DNA from: a virus
IMG/VR virus record: IMGVR_UViG_3300030108_003601
Span: 3,723 to 31,649 of that record
Direction: 5' to 3' (one strand)
DNA: 27,927 nucleotides
The position numbers and the translations under genes are program-made. Below the pieces are notes generated by a model. The model made no database searches. It was not told where the DNA came from and worked only from the letters and a program-made list of their open reading frames with translations. Below, piece by piece: positions 21,082-27,927 of this stretch (the stretch's first letter is position 1; the number at the start of each line of letters is the position of its first letter).

Positions 21082-21272
21082 GTTCTTATGCTCCACGTTT
21101 TAGTTGCCGTTCTATAACCCCACTCATCAAGATCAAAGTAAGTATATAACAAGATGCCTTTTGCAGATGTCCAAACTTTGCATTTCTCATCATGCGTGCC
21201 TTGTCTCGTAATTACTTTTTTATGCTTCTTGGCATAGTAGGTAATTTTAAACGTTTTATTTATTTCTTTCAT
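21078..21272 (-). CDS. Small conserved hypothetical protein
   Basis: The 64-residue basic protein has FKITYYAKKHKKVITRQGTHDEKCKVWTSAKGILLYTYFDLDEWGYRTATKTWSIR, a beta-rich pattern with one HDEKC segment. It is followed by the SSB-tail protein with an ATGA overlap, so the two form a short minus-strand operon. TCCTATAAGAT lies about 10-20 nt upstream of the ATG and could be its -10 region. No function is known. Confidence 0.62.
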   Translation of the reverse strand: MKEINKTFKITYYAKKHKKVITRQGTHDEKCKVWTSAKGILLYTYFDLDEWGYRTATKTWSIRT

Positions 21273-21361
21273 GTTGAGATCTTATAGGACAATTACGGCA
21301 GAATTAAGGCAAAGACAAAAAAATATTTTTTTATTTGACCCATTGTGGACACCTTGATGGG

Positions 21362-21390
21362 TTGACTTCTCCCAGTTATTCCTATATAAT
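21362..21390 (+). promoter_or_regulatory. Strong sigma70-type promoter
   Basis: TTGACT (21362-21367), a 17-bp spacer and a perfect TATAAT (21385-21390), with TTCCTATATAAT at the -10. The leader to the gene at 21503 would be about 105 nt and contains two inverted repeats and a second promoter. Confidence 0.78.
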
Positions 21391-21450
21391 AGGGGTGGGA
21401 GGTCGGGATAGAATATCCAACGGATACAACTACAGGTTGTGGCGCAGGGG

Positions 21451-21479
21451 TTGACAAGTTATTAAATATAGGATAGTCT
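21451..21479 (+). promoter_or_regulatory. Second, weaker promoter before 21503
   Basis: TTGACA (21451-21456), a 17-bp spacer and TAGTCT (21474-21479). The -10 matches at only three positions. ATATAGGATA and TATAGGATAGTCTG overlap it; the latter recurs at 22077-22090. Confidence 0.5.
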
Positions 21480-21502
21480 GGGACCATAACAGAAAGGAAG
21501 AA

Positions 21503-22051
21503 ATGACAAAAACAATGACAAAGTACCAACTGGAACACTACAAAGACAAAGTGAAACGCCAGTTTGACCCAATGATTGACGAACAGGAATTATTGGTTAA
21601 GCAATATAAAACGGAGGCAACTGACAAAGCTGTTGATAAGCTGTCCAAAAAGATTGGGGCAGATAAAATTATCACTAAGTTTAGGCAGGCGGAAAAAATG
21701 TTAGCGGAAGCAAGAGCAAGCGCGCTGACATTTTTTGAGAAGAAGAAGCCGAAGGATCAAGAGTTAGATTATAACTTTAGAAATCCTGACAGGTATAAAG
21801 ATGAGTTAAGTTTGTCTGATTGCGAAAGTCAATTAAGGTCTTGGGCCGAGAACCTAGCACAAAGAGAAATAGAGCGAAGGCCTGAAGGACTTAAACTCAA
21901 ACAGCTTAAAGATTTAAAAGTTAAGGCGATTGATACAGTTATGGAGGCAGGCGCCCCAGAACAATTATCAATGGCACTTGATAAAGTATCTCAAAAGATT
22001 GGTTTGAGGTGGGATCAGGATTTACAAGCTATCCCAAACTTTAAGAAATAA
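21503..22051 (+). CDS. Helical hypothetical phage protein
   Basis: The 182-residue protein is highly charged and almost entirely helical (for example KYQLEHYKDKVKRQFDPMIDEQELLVKQ, then QLRSWAENLAQREIERR), with no membrane segment and no recognised catalytic motif. AGAAAGGAAG lies just upstream of the start, the same leader style as at 12111 and 22108. It is expressed from one or two promoters with operator-like repeats, so it is probably an early or strongly regulated product. A coiled-coil scaffold or host-interaction protein is possible. Confidence 0.65.
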   Translation: MTKTMTKYQLEHYKDKVKRQFDPMIDEQELLVKQYKTEATDKAVDKLSKKIGADKIITKFRQAEKMLAEARASALTFFEKKKPKDQELDYNFRNPDRYKDELSLSDCESQLRSWAENLAQREIERRPEGLKLKQLKDLKVKAIDTVMEAGAPEQLSMALDKVSQKIGLRWDQDLQAIPNFKK

Positions 22052-22055
22052 ACAC

Positions 22056-22089
22056 TTGACAGACTATCCTATTTAGTATAGGATAGTCT
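22056..22089 (+). promoter_or_regulatory. Promoter with embedded 11-bp inverted-repeat operator
   Basis: TTGACA (22056-22061), a 17-bp spacer and TAGGAT (22079-22084). AGACTATCCTA (22061-22071) and TAGGATAGTCT (22079-22089) form a perfect inverted repeat with a 7-nt centre spanning the spacer and -10. A dimeric repressor bound here would block RNA polymerase. Confidence 0.78.
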
Positions 22090-22107
22090 GTATAACGAAA
22101 GGATTTT

Positions 22108-22179
22108 ATGTTTTTAGATTTAGTACTAATAGTCGGTGGCTCCCTACTATGTTACATAATCTTGTGGCGTAGAATATAA
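22108..22179 (+). CDS. 23-residue membrane peptide
   Basis: The ATG follows CGAAAGG by about 6 nt and comes 18 nt after the operator. The product is a single hydrophobic span (LDLVLIVGGSLLCYIILW) closed by RRI. It has its own near-consensus promoter and operator, so it is unlikely to be a chance ORF. The size and form resemble small phage or type I toxin-like membrane peptides. A role in membrane depolarisation, superinfection exclusion or regulation is conjecture. Confidence 0.6.
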   Translation: MFLDLVLIVGGSLLCYIILWRRI

Positions 22180-22189
22180 TCGACTCTAA

Positions 22190-22270
22190 GTTGTATGCAA
22201 TAAACGCATCAACTACAGGTTGTATGCAATATGAACATCAACCACAGGTTGTGGCGCCAGGCGCCACAGC
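22190..22270. repeat. Two 29-bp tandem repeats ending in a GC palindrome
   Basis: The units 22190-22218 and 22219-22247 both start GTTGTATGCAATA, contain CATCAAC and end ACAG. A third start, GTTGTGG, leads into TGGCGCC-A-GGCGCCA (22252-22266). Each CAAC-N5-GTTG junction is itself an inverted repeat. GGTCCCAGA occurs twice further on (22282-22290 and 22344-22352). It lies directly upstream of the large terminase gene. Confidence 0.75.
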
Positions 22271-22387
22271 CATCGCATAGTGGTCCCAGAACCAATCTGA
22301 ATTTTGCAAAGTTTAAAAAAATCGTTTGGGGTACTAGACTAGGGGTCCCAGACAGACACGTATATATGCGTGACAAATAAATAGATA

Positions 22388-23923
22388 ATGGTAAAATACT
22401 TTCCGAGTTTTCAAAATACTCCTGAAAAAATTTTGCGGAAAATTTTTATGAATGAAAAATTTATACAGAACTTAGATAAACTACCTGCTGATGTTAGAAG
22501 AGAATTTGCACTGCTAGCAAATAAATACGGTGAAAAGAAAAAACAATCTAATATACAAAATGATTTTTTATCTTTTGTAAAACACGTATGGCCTGATTTT
22601 ATTGAAGGATCTCATCACAAAAGAATAGCAGATAAGTTTAATAAACTTGCATCCGGAGAGATCAAAAGATTAATTATTAATATGCCACCGAGGCATACTA
22701 AATCAGAGTTTGGATCTTATCTTTTGCCTGCGTGGATGGTAGGTAGAAATCCTAAACTAAAAATTATTCAATCTACAAATACAACTGAATTGTCTGTAAG
22801 GTTTGGTCGTAAAGCTAAAGCTTTGATTGATTCCCCTGAATATCAAAAAGTATTTAAGACAGCACTCAAAGAAGATTCACAAGCTGCAGGTAAATGGGAA
22901 ACAGCTCAAGGCGGTGAATATTATGCAGCTGGTGTAGGATCTGCTATCACAGGAAGAGGTGCGGATCTTTTAATTATTGATGACCCGCATTCTGAACAAG
23001 ACTCCATGAACTCACAAGCATTAGATAGAACATACGAATGGTACACATCAGGACCAAGACAACGTCTTCAACCTGGTGGAGCTATAATTGTAATTATGAC
23101 TCGTTGGAATGAGAAAGATTTAACAGGCAGATTATTAAGTGCACAAAAAGAAGTTAAAGCAGATCAGTGGGAGATCGTAGAGTTTCCTGCAATACTTCCA
23201 TCAGGTAAACCTGTTTGGCCAGAGTATTGGAATCTTGAAGACTTGGAAGGTGTAAAAGCCTCCATACCTTTGTCAAAATGGAATGCACAATACATGCAGA
23301 ACCCAACTTCAGAAGAAGGAGCACTTATAAAACGAGAGTGGTGGAAAGCTTGGGAAGACGATGAACTTCCACCTTTGCAACATGTGATACAATCTTATGA
23401 TACAGCTTTCATGAAAAAAGAATCTGCTGACTATAGTGCAATTACAACTTGGGGTGTATTTCGTGAAACCGAAGATAGCCCACCTAATTTAATTTTAGTA
23501 GATGCATTAAAAGGTAGATACGAATTTCCTGAGCTGCGTAGAATCGCGCTTGAACAATACGGCTACTGGAATCCAGAAACAGTTATTGTTGAATCTAAAG
23601 CATCTGGTCTGCCACTAACTTATGAGTTGCGTAAGATGGGGATACCTGTTATAAATTTTACACCTAGTAAAGGCAACGATAAGCATACTAGAGTAAACGC
23701 AGTGTCACCGCTCTTTGAGTCGGGACTGATATGGGCGCCCAAAGAAATGGAATTTGCACAGGAAGTTATCGAAGAATGTGCTGCTTTCCCTTACGGAGAT
23801 CATGACGATTTAGTCGATTCTATGACCCAAGCGTTAATGAGGTTCAGACAAGGTGGGTTGATTTCTCACCCTGAAGACTATATAGATGAACCAACTATTA
23901 AAAAACAGAGGACATACTACTAA
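22388..23923 (+). CDS. terL: Terminase large subunit
   Basis: The 511-residue protein has Walker A MPPRHTKSE (99-107), Walker B LLIIDDPH (194-201), a coupling motif IVIMTRWNEKDL, and the RNase H-like nuclease domain with QSYDTAF, VESKASG and YGDHDDLVDSM. It is therefore an ATP-driven packaging motor and headful/site nuclease of Terminase_6 type. The start at 22388 has a poor ribosome binding site. An ATG at 22448 (MNEKFIQNLDKLPADV) follows GCGGAAAA and may be the true start. It is the first gene of the head module and overlaps the next by 1 nt. Confidence 0.95.
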   Translation: MVKYFPSFQNTPEKILRKIFMNEKFIQNLDKLPADVRREFALLANKYGEKKKQSNIQNDFLSFVKHVWPDFIEGSHHKRIADKFNKLASGEIKRLIINMPPRHTKSEFGSYLLPAWMVGRNPKLKIIQSTNTTELSVRFGRKAKALIDSPEYQKVFKTALKEDSQAAGKWETAQGGEYYAAGVGSAITGRGADLLIIDDPHSEQDSMNSQALDRTYEWYTSGPRQRLQPGGAIIVIMTRWNEKDLTGRLLSAQKEVKADQWEIVEFPAILPSGKPVWPEYWNLEDLEGVKASIPLSKWNAQYMQNPTSEEGALIKREWWKAWEDDELPPLQHVIQSYDTAFMKKESADYSAITTWGVFRETEDSPPNLILVDALKGRYEFPELRRIALEQYGYWNPETVIVESKASGLPLTYELRKMGIPVINFTPSKGNDKHTRVNAVSPLFESGLIWAPKEMEFAQEVIEECAAFPYGDHDDLVDSMTQALMRFRQGGLISHPEDYIDEPTIKKQRTYY

Positions 23924-24414
23924 TGGAAGAAGAATCATACGCAGACGTTATTGACGCTTACGAATCTGGTGTAGGAGTTTTGGAAGGAGAATCCTTGACT
24001 GACTACATAAAAAGAAATAACATACAGATCAAAGATTTAACAGGAAGTAGACCTATGGAAAACGAAGGCATCATGCAAGCCTCAACAAGAACTATTGATC
24101 CCACAGTTACAATGGAAGAAATTGTAATGGAATTCATCAAAGAAAAGGGAAGAAAACCAAATAGCATTGATGAACTAAAAGAATTTTATTTTGAAAAAAC
24201 AGGTGCTACAGAAAATGTAAATCCATCAATGGCCTCTGCTTCAGGTTCATACTCTGATGACGAACTTCAAATGTACGAGCAGTACAAATACGACATGAAC
24301 GAACAAAGACCTGGAATGCCTATCATGGAAATAGATGACTTCTTAAGAATGGAATTAGGCGGCGCGAGACTGGGTGTTCAAGCTGGAGGATTACCAGGTA
24401 TCTTAGGAGTTTAA
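23923..24414 (+). CDS. Hypothetical head-module protein
   Basis: The 163-residue acidic protein starts on the last base of the terL stop (TAATG). It is Asp/Glu-rich, with a helical centre (TMEEIVMEFIKEKGRKPNSIDELKEFYFEKTG), and ends in a glycine-rich GGARLGVQAGGLPGILGV tail. The tail resembles the RAGF/GGLPG-type motifs common in structural proteins of marine phages. Its position between terminase and portal suggests a virion or assembly role. No family is recognised. Confidence 0.6.
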   Translation: MEEESYADVIDAYESGVGVLEGESLTDYIKRNNIQIKDLTGSRPMENEGIMQASTRTIDPTVTMEEIVMEFIKEKGRKPNSIDELKEFYFEKTGATENVNPSMASASGSYSDDELQMYEQYKYDMNEQRPGMPIMEIDDFLRMELGGARLGVQAGGLPGILGV

Positions 24415-24415
24415 A

Positions 24416-26746
24416 TTGAAGCTCCATCATTACAACGAAGCCTACGCATGGATGGTTAGGCGAGAAAAATTCGCTAACGGTACACCCGAACCAAAACCTG
24501 AACGAACTTTTGCTGACAAACTTAGAACATTAAAAGAAGTTTCAAAAGGCATTGCCCCTGAATCCAGACTCCGGTTGCTAGATTATTTTCTCCAAGAAGC
24601 TTTAGAAAAAAAACAAATCACCAAGGATCAGGCATCAGGAATCTATGAACAACTTTCACAAGACAAAGATAAAATTAGAGAACAGATTGATGCTTATGAT
24701 AGAGTAAATTTTTCAGAAGGTAGTAAAGACGAACAAAGAAAAATAGCTGATGATGAATATTACGCTAGTCTACAAAAAATTATAGAAAGAGATCCAGCGG
24801 CTAAAAAATTTTTTAATCCAGACGACATTACTTATCCAGCAATGGATAGATCAGGTGAGTACAATTACAGAGGTGTTCAAGTGCAAACATCAGACTTAGA
24901 TAAGTTTAAAAAATATGCAGAGAAAAGAGGACTAGATCAAATACTATCGCCAGAATCTACCTTTGAAAGAAAAATAGAAAAGGGTCAGTTTCCAGTGGGC
25001 TTATTTACAGAACCTGTTCAAACGGGAAGTGAGCCTGGAGATCTAGATAAGATATCAACTATGCTTCACGAAGCTAGACACAGAGTTTTAATGAATCCTG
25101 AGTTTAGTAAAATAATAGATCAATACGGTTTGGATGAAGAAATATTTGTAAGATACTTAGATAAAGAATTTTTTCCTGAGTTAGAGCAACAGCTTATGCC
25201 TCCTAGTTATCGTAAGTTAACTAAAGATGAACAAAAATATTTTGATATGGCATATGGAATGGCTGTTAAAGATTATAAAAAGAAATTTAAAAGAGACGAC
25301 TTAAAAGAAAAATTTGTAGCAAAAGTAAAAAGCTTTTTTGCAGATGGTGGAAGAGCAGGGTTTAAAGATGGAACAGAAACTAAATTAACTGAATTTGTAA
25401 AAACATTTAAAGAAACAAATAATAGAGCTCCTACAATTATGGAAGTGGCAAAGGGTTCAAAATCCTCAACAGCCTCTGTTAAAAAATATTTAGAAGAGGG
25501 AGTTGATTTTACAAAAACAGATTTATCCGAAGTAGGAAAAGCCGGAGGAACCGCATCTGGTGCAGGTAAAAAAACTGGAGTTACAAAACTAGACAACAAA
25601 GCTTATAAAGAATTACAGGGCACGAGAATTAAAGGTATTAGTTTTGGAGTAAATACAGGAGTTGGAGGAAGTAAAAGTGTTCAACTTGTAATTCAAAATC
25701 CAAAAGTACGGGATGCTTTTCTTAAAGGTAGCAAAACACTGTCTGTTCCAGCAAATGCTAAAGGTATTGGTCAATTAAAAGATTTAGTTGAACAAATAGC
25801 AGTTAGTGATGTTTATTCTAACAACGTTCTTCCGTTTCAAACAGATGAGTACAAGAGAAAAATAAAAAGATTAAAAGAAGCTCAATACAGGAAAAAAGAT
25901 CCTTTTGGAGTTTATAAAGCTTTACAAAAATATAAAACAGAAGTCTTTCCAGGAGATTATTCTAAGCGAGTTCAAATACAACACGGCGATGCAAAATTTA
26001 CTGCACAAACTTTAAGTAAAATGGGTTTGATAGATGCGGCAGCTAATATATCACCTGAAGTAGAAAAAGCTGAAAGACTTCGTAACAATGCTTTGAAAAA
26101 AACTCTGGCTACCTTAGATAACCCTAATGCTTCTGTCGCTGCTAAAAAAGCTGCAGCAGACGAATTCAATTCTATTGCAAAAGGTTTAAGAGGACAATTA
26201 AAAGGAACGCCAGGTCAAGGGTTTGTTAACTTTCAATTATTAGAAGTAGATGATTCTGGTAATTATAAAAAATTAAAAGATATTTCATTTGATCCTAAAA
26301 AAGGTTTAATTGATTCAGATTTAGATTTGTCCAAGATTACAAAAGAGCAAGCTGATGATCTTATTGCTAGAGGTAAAAAGAAATTAGATGTAGAAGCGGT
26401 AAAATTAAAAACAGGTTTAAATTTAAAAACAGCAAGTCAAGCACCAGAACCTGAAAAATCTAAAACTAGAAATATGTTTAAGAAATTTGGTAAATATGCA
26501 AAACAAATCGCTGGTCCTACAATAAAAGTTGGATCAAGAATTGTTGGTCCTTTTGTTCCTGTTTTAGGATATGGAGCTGTGGGTCTAGGTGCAATGGACA
26601 CAGCAAAAGCAGCAGAACAAGGATTTACAGATCCTGATGAATTAGCATTAGCTTATCTAGCGGGACCAGAAGCTGCAAAAGGATTAGATTCGTTAAAAGA
26701 TAGAGTAAGAGGACAAATAGATGAAACAGAAGAATTCGTACCCTAA
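24416..26746 (+). CDS. Large multidomain virion-type protein with HEXXH motif
   Basis: The start is a TTG at 24416, with AGGAG 6 nt upstream. The 776-residue protein has a helical N-terminus and TMLHEARHRVL with H218-E219-x-x-H222, a zinc-peptidase-like motif. FADGGRAGFKDGT follows (309-320), a motif I recall from pelagiphage structural proteins, then a helix-turn-helix-like KTFKETNNRAPTIMEVAKGSKSSTASVKKYL. Near the C-terminus a hydrophobic glycine-rich stretch (SRIVGPFVPVLGYGAVGLGAM) could insert in a membrane. Its place beside terL and portal suggests an internal, possibly ejected, virion protein. Peptidase activity is inferred only. Confidence 0.62.
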   Translation: MKLHHYNEAYAWMVRREKFANGTPEPKPERTFADKLRTLKEVSKGIAPESRLRLLDYFLQEALEKKQITKDQASGIYEQLSQDKDKIREQIDAYDRVNFSEGSKDEQRKIADDEYYASLQKIIERDPAAKKFFNPDDITYPAMDRSGEYNYRGVQVQTSDLDKFKKYAEKRGLDQILSPESTFERKIEKGQFPVGLFTEPVQTGSEPGDLDKISTMLHEARHRVLMNPEFSKIIDQYGLDEEIFVRYLDKEFFPELEQQLMPPSYRKLTKDEQKYFDMAYGMAVKDYKKKFKRDDLKEKFVAKVKSFFADGGRAGFKDGTETKLTEFVKTFKETNNRAPTIMEVAKGSKSSTASVKKYLEEGVDFTKTDLSEVGKAGGTASGAGKKTGVTKLDNKAYKELQGTRIKGISFGVNTGVGGSKSVQLVIQNPKVRDAFLKGSKTLSVPANAKGIGQLKDLVEQIAVSDVYSNNVLPFQTDEYKRKIKRLKEAQYRKKDPFGVYKALQKYKTEVFPGDYSKRVQIQHGDAKFTAQTLSKMGLIDAAANISPEVEKAERLRNNALKKTLATLDNPNASVAAKKAAADEFNSIAKGLRGQLKGTPGQGFVNFQLLEVDDSGNYKKLKDISFDPKKGLIDSDLDLSKITKEQADDLIARGKKKLDVEAVKLKTGLNLKTASQAPEPEKSKTRNMFKKFGKYAKQIAGPTIKVGSRIVGPFVPVLGYGAVGLGAMDTAKAAEQGFTDPDELALAYLAGPEAAKGLDSLKDRVRGQIDETEEFVP

Positions 26747-26891
26747 GACTGATTTGTTGCCACCCAAATCTGGACCAACACCTCAGGGCTTGAATATTAA
26801 TTATAATACTGTTAGAACAGTCAAATTGGAGAAAATAAATGGCAGACAAAATAGACAAGTCCTTGACGCAAGGTCCGAGAAGCAGCGTTAA
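26721..26891 (+). CDS. Conserved 56-residue basic protein before portal
   Basis: The ATG lies in the end of the preceding gene (26-nt overlap), and the ORF runs 53 nt into the portal gene. The product has YPKTDLLPPKSGPTPQGLN, a proline-rich motif I recall from small proteins placed between terminase and portal in pelagiphages, then a basic tail. A role in portal or head assembly is likely from position only. Confidence 0.6.
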   Translation: MKQKNSYPKTDLLPPKSGPTPQGLNINYNTVRTVKLEKINGRQNRQVLDARSEKQR

Positions 26892-27927
26892 TATTCCAAA
26901 CGAGGAACAAGTAACCGAAGCTTTTGAACAAGAAATAGTATCACAAGAAGGTACAAAAGAACCTGTTGAAACTTCAGAAAACGAAGATGGATCCGTTACA
27001 ATTGACTTTGACCCTAGTGCAGCTCAACCCGAAGGTGGTGATGAGCACTACGCAAACTTAGCAGAATTTTTACCAGACGAAGTATTAGACGAGTTAGGTT
27101 CTAACTTAACTCAAAAATATAATGATTACAACGCGTCAAGAAAAGATTGGGAACAATCTTATACAAAAGGTTTAGACTTACTTGGTTTCAAATACGATAT
27201 GCGAACAGAACCATTTCAAGGAGCTTCAGGTGCAACACACCCAGTGTTAGCAGAAGCAGTTACACAGTTTCAATCTTTAGCTTATAAAGAATTATTACCA
27301 GCAAATGGACCGGTCAGAACGCAAGTCGTTGGTGCACCAAGTCCAGAAAAAACACAACAAGCAGAACGTGTTAAAGATTACATGAATTACGAGCTCATGG
27401 AAAAAATGTCAGACTATGAGCCGGACTTTGACTCACTGCTCTTTTACCTCCCTCTTGCAGGTTCAGCGTTTAAAAAAGTTTATTACGATGAACTAGAAAA
27501 AAGAGCTACGTCAAAGTTTGTTCCGGCAGATGATTTGATTGTCCCTTATTCAGCTACCTCATTGGCTGATGCAGAGGCAGTCATTCACCGGATTAAGATG
27601 TCAAAAAATGATTTAAGAAAACAACAAGTAAGTGGTTTTTATTTAGATATAGAGTTAGGTACACCTGGCTATCAAGAAAACGATGTTGAGAAAAAAGAGA
27701 GAGAATTAGAGGGAACTAAAAAAACACAAGATGAAGATATTTATACTTTGATTGAGTGTCACGTAAATTTAGACTTAGAAGGATTTGAAGATTCAGATCC
27801 TGACACAGGCGAGCCTTCAGGAATAAAAATTCCATACATTGTTACAATAGAATTAGCTACTAGAAAAATTTTATCTATTAGACGAAATTACGAAATTGGA
27901 GATCCGGACAAAAATAAAATAGATTAC
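26839..27927 (+). CDS. Portal protein, N-terminal part (runs off window)
   Basis: The frame is open from the ATG at 26839 (GGAG 9 nt upstream) to the last base, giving 363 residues without a stop. After an acidic N-terminal segment it has DLLGFKYDMRTEPFQGASGATHPVLAEAV, then FQSLAYKELLPANGPVRTQVVG and FYLPLAGSAFKKVYYDE, FVPADDLIVPYSATSL. These are portal blocks of marine podo- and siphovirus-like phages. It should form the dodecameric DNA channel at the head vertex that docks the terminase. The C-terminal part lies beyond the window. Confidence 0.85.
   Translation, partial: MADKIDKSLTQGPRSSVNIPNEEQVTEAFEQEIVSQEGTKEPVETSENEDGSVTIDFDPSAAQPEGGDEHYANLAEFLPDEVLDELGSNLTQKYNDYNASRKDWEQSYTKGLDLLGFKYDMRTEPFQGASGATHPVLAEAVTQFQSLAYKELLPANGPVRTQVVGAPSPEKTQQAERVKDYMNYELMEKMSDYEPDFDSLLFYLPLAGSAFKKVYYDELEKRATSKFVPADDLIVPYSATSLADAEAVIHRIKMSKNDLRKQQVSGFYLDIELGTPGYQENDVEKKERELEGTKKTQDEDIYTLIECHVNLDLEGFEDSDPDTGEPSGIKIPYIVTIELATRKILSIRRNYEIGDPDKNKIDY

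Larger units (their letters stand above)
21273..21502. other. Divergent intergenic region with stacked promoters
   Basis: This 230-nt gap between minus-strand 21078-21272 and plus-strand 21503 contains two plus-strand promoters (21362-21390 and 21451-21479). It also has the inverted repeat GGATA-GAA-TATCC (21406-21418), ACAAC-TACAG-GTTGT followed by GGCGC (21427-21446), and TATAGGATAGTCTG (21467-21480). No ORF fits. Confidence 0.6.

Noticed and set aside
20919-21149. 76-codon plus-strand ORF
   Set aside because: It is antisense to the ATGA-coupled minus-strand pair, including the protein ending DDDIPF, and has no promoter or ribosome binding site.
21293-21538. 81-codon minus-strand ORF
   Set aside because: It covers two good plus-strand promoters and the start of the 21503 gene; the composition is not protein-like.
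25273-25599. 108-codon minus-strand ORF
   Set aside because: It is a shadow of the 776-residue protein gene, with no start signal or recognisable content.

Overview
This window looks like a contiguous piece of a tailed double-stranded DNA phage genome from the ocean, probably infecting a low-GC marine alphaproteobacterium such as SAR11 (the host is inferred). The DNA is AT-rich. Genes are short and tightly packed, and most junctions are 1-30 nt overlaps, often of the ATGA type. The gene set is family A DNA polymerase, an archaeo-eukaryotic-type primase, a UvrD-like helicase, a RecB-like exonuclease, DUF3310, an M15 endolysin, a phosphoheptose-free carbamoyltransferase, many 2-oxoglutarate oxygenases, both terminase subunits and a portal. 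I see no integrase, rRNA or tRNA.

Layout. 1-897: end of an unknown gene, then a well-expressed early-type protein followed by a hairpin terminator. 969-7664: replication operon (primase, glycosyltransferase, helicase, DUF3310 protein, small membrane protein, PolA, conserved hypothetical). 7657-9033: small membrane and basic proteins ending in an M15 peptidase, a plausible lysis cassette. 9046-11800: carbamoyltransferase split into two overlapping ORFs, a zinc-ribbon protein and two 2-oxoglutarate/Fe(II) oxygenases. 11801-12043: a small secreted protein on the minus strand, divergent from a sigma70-like promoter. 12111-15313: a long chain of small overlapping genes with two putative DNA-binding regulators, a DnaJ-like zinc protein, a methyltransferase-like protein, a LAGLIDADG endonuclease and a RecB-like exonuclease. 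15314-15541: noncoding, with 11-bp tandem repeats. 15542-19422: five more 2-oxoglutarate oxygenases, with the small terminase subunit inserted on the opposite strand. 19448-21502: a resolvase-like nuclease, four minus-strand genes, and strongly structured noncoding DNA. 21503-22387: a helical protein, a tiny membrane peptide under an operator-containing promoter, and repeats. 22388-27927: packaging and head genes (TerL, two virion-type proteins, a small conserved protein, and a portal that runs off the end).

The most notable features are seven different intact 2-oxoglutarate/Fe(II) oxygenases in 9 kb, next to a two-gene carbamoyltransferase; one oxygenase cassette bounded by a 15-bp direct repeat that copies the start of the downstream gene; a recurring TATCCTATAT-type motif at almost every recognisable promoter; two promoters placed so that the transcript would start at the ATG; a 52-residue protein ending in the SSB tail motif DDDIPF; and a noncoding region able to form two mutually exclusive long hairpins. 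Functions are assigned from motifs read by eye; no database search was run.
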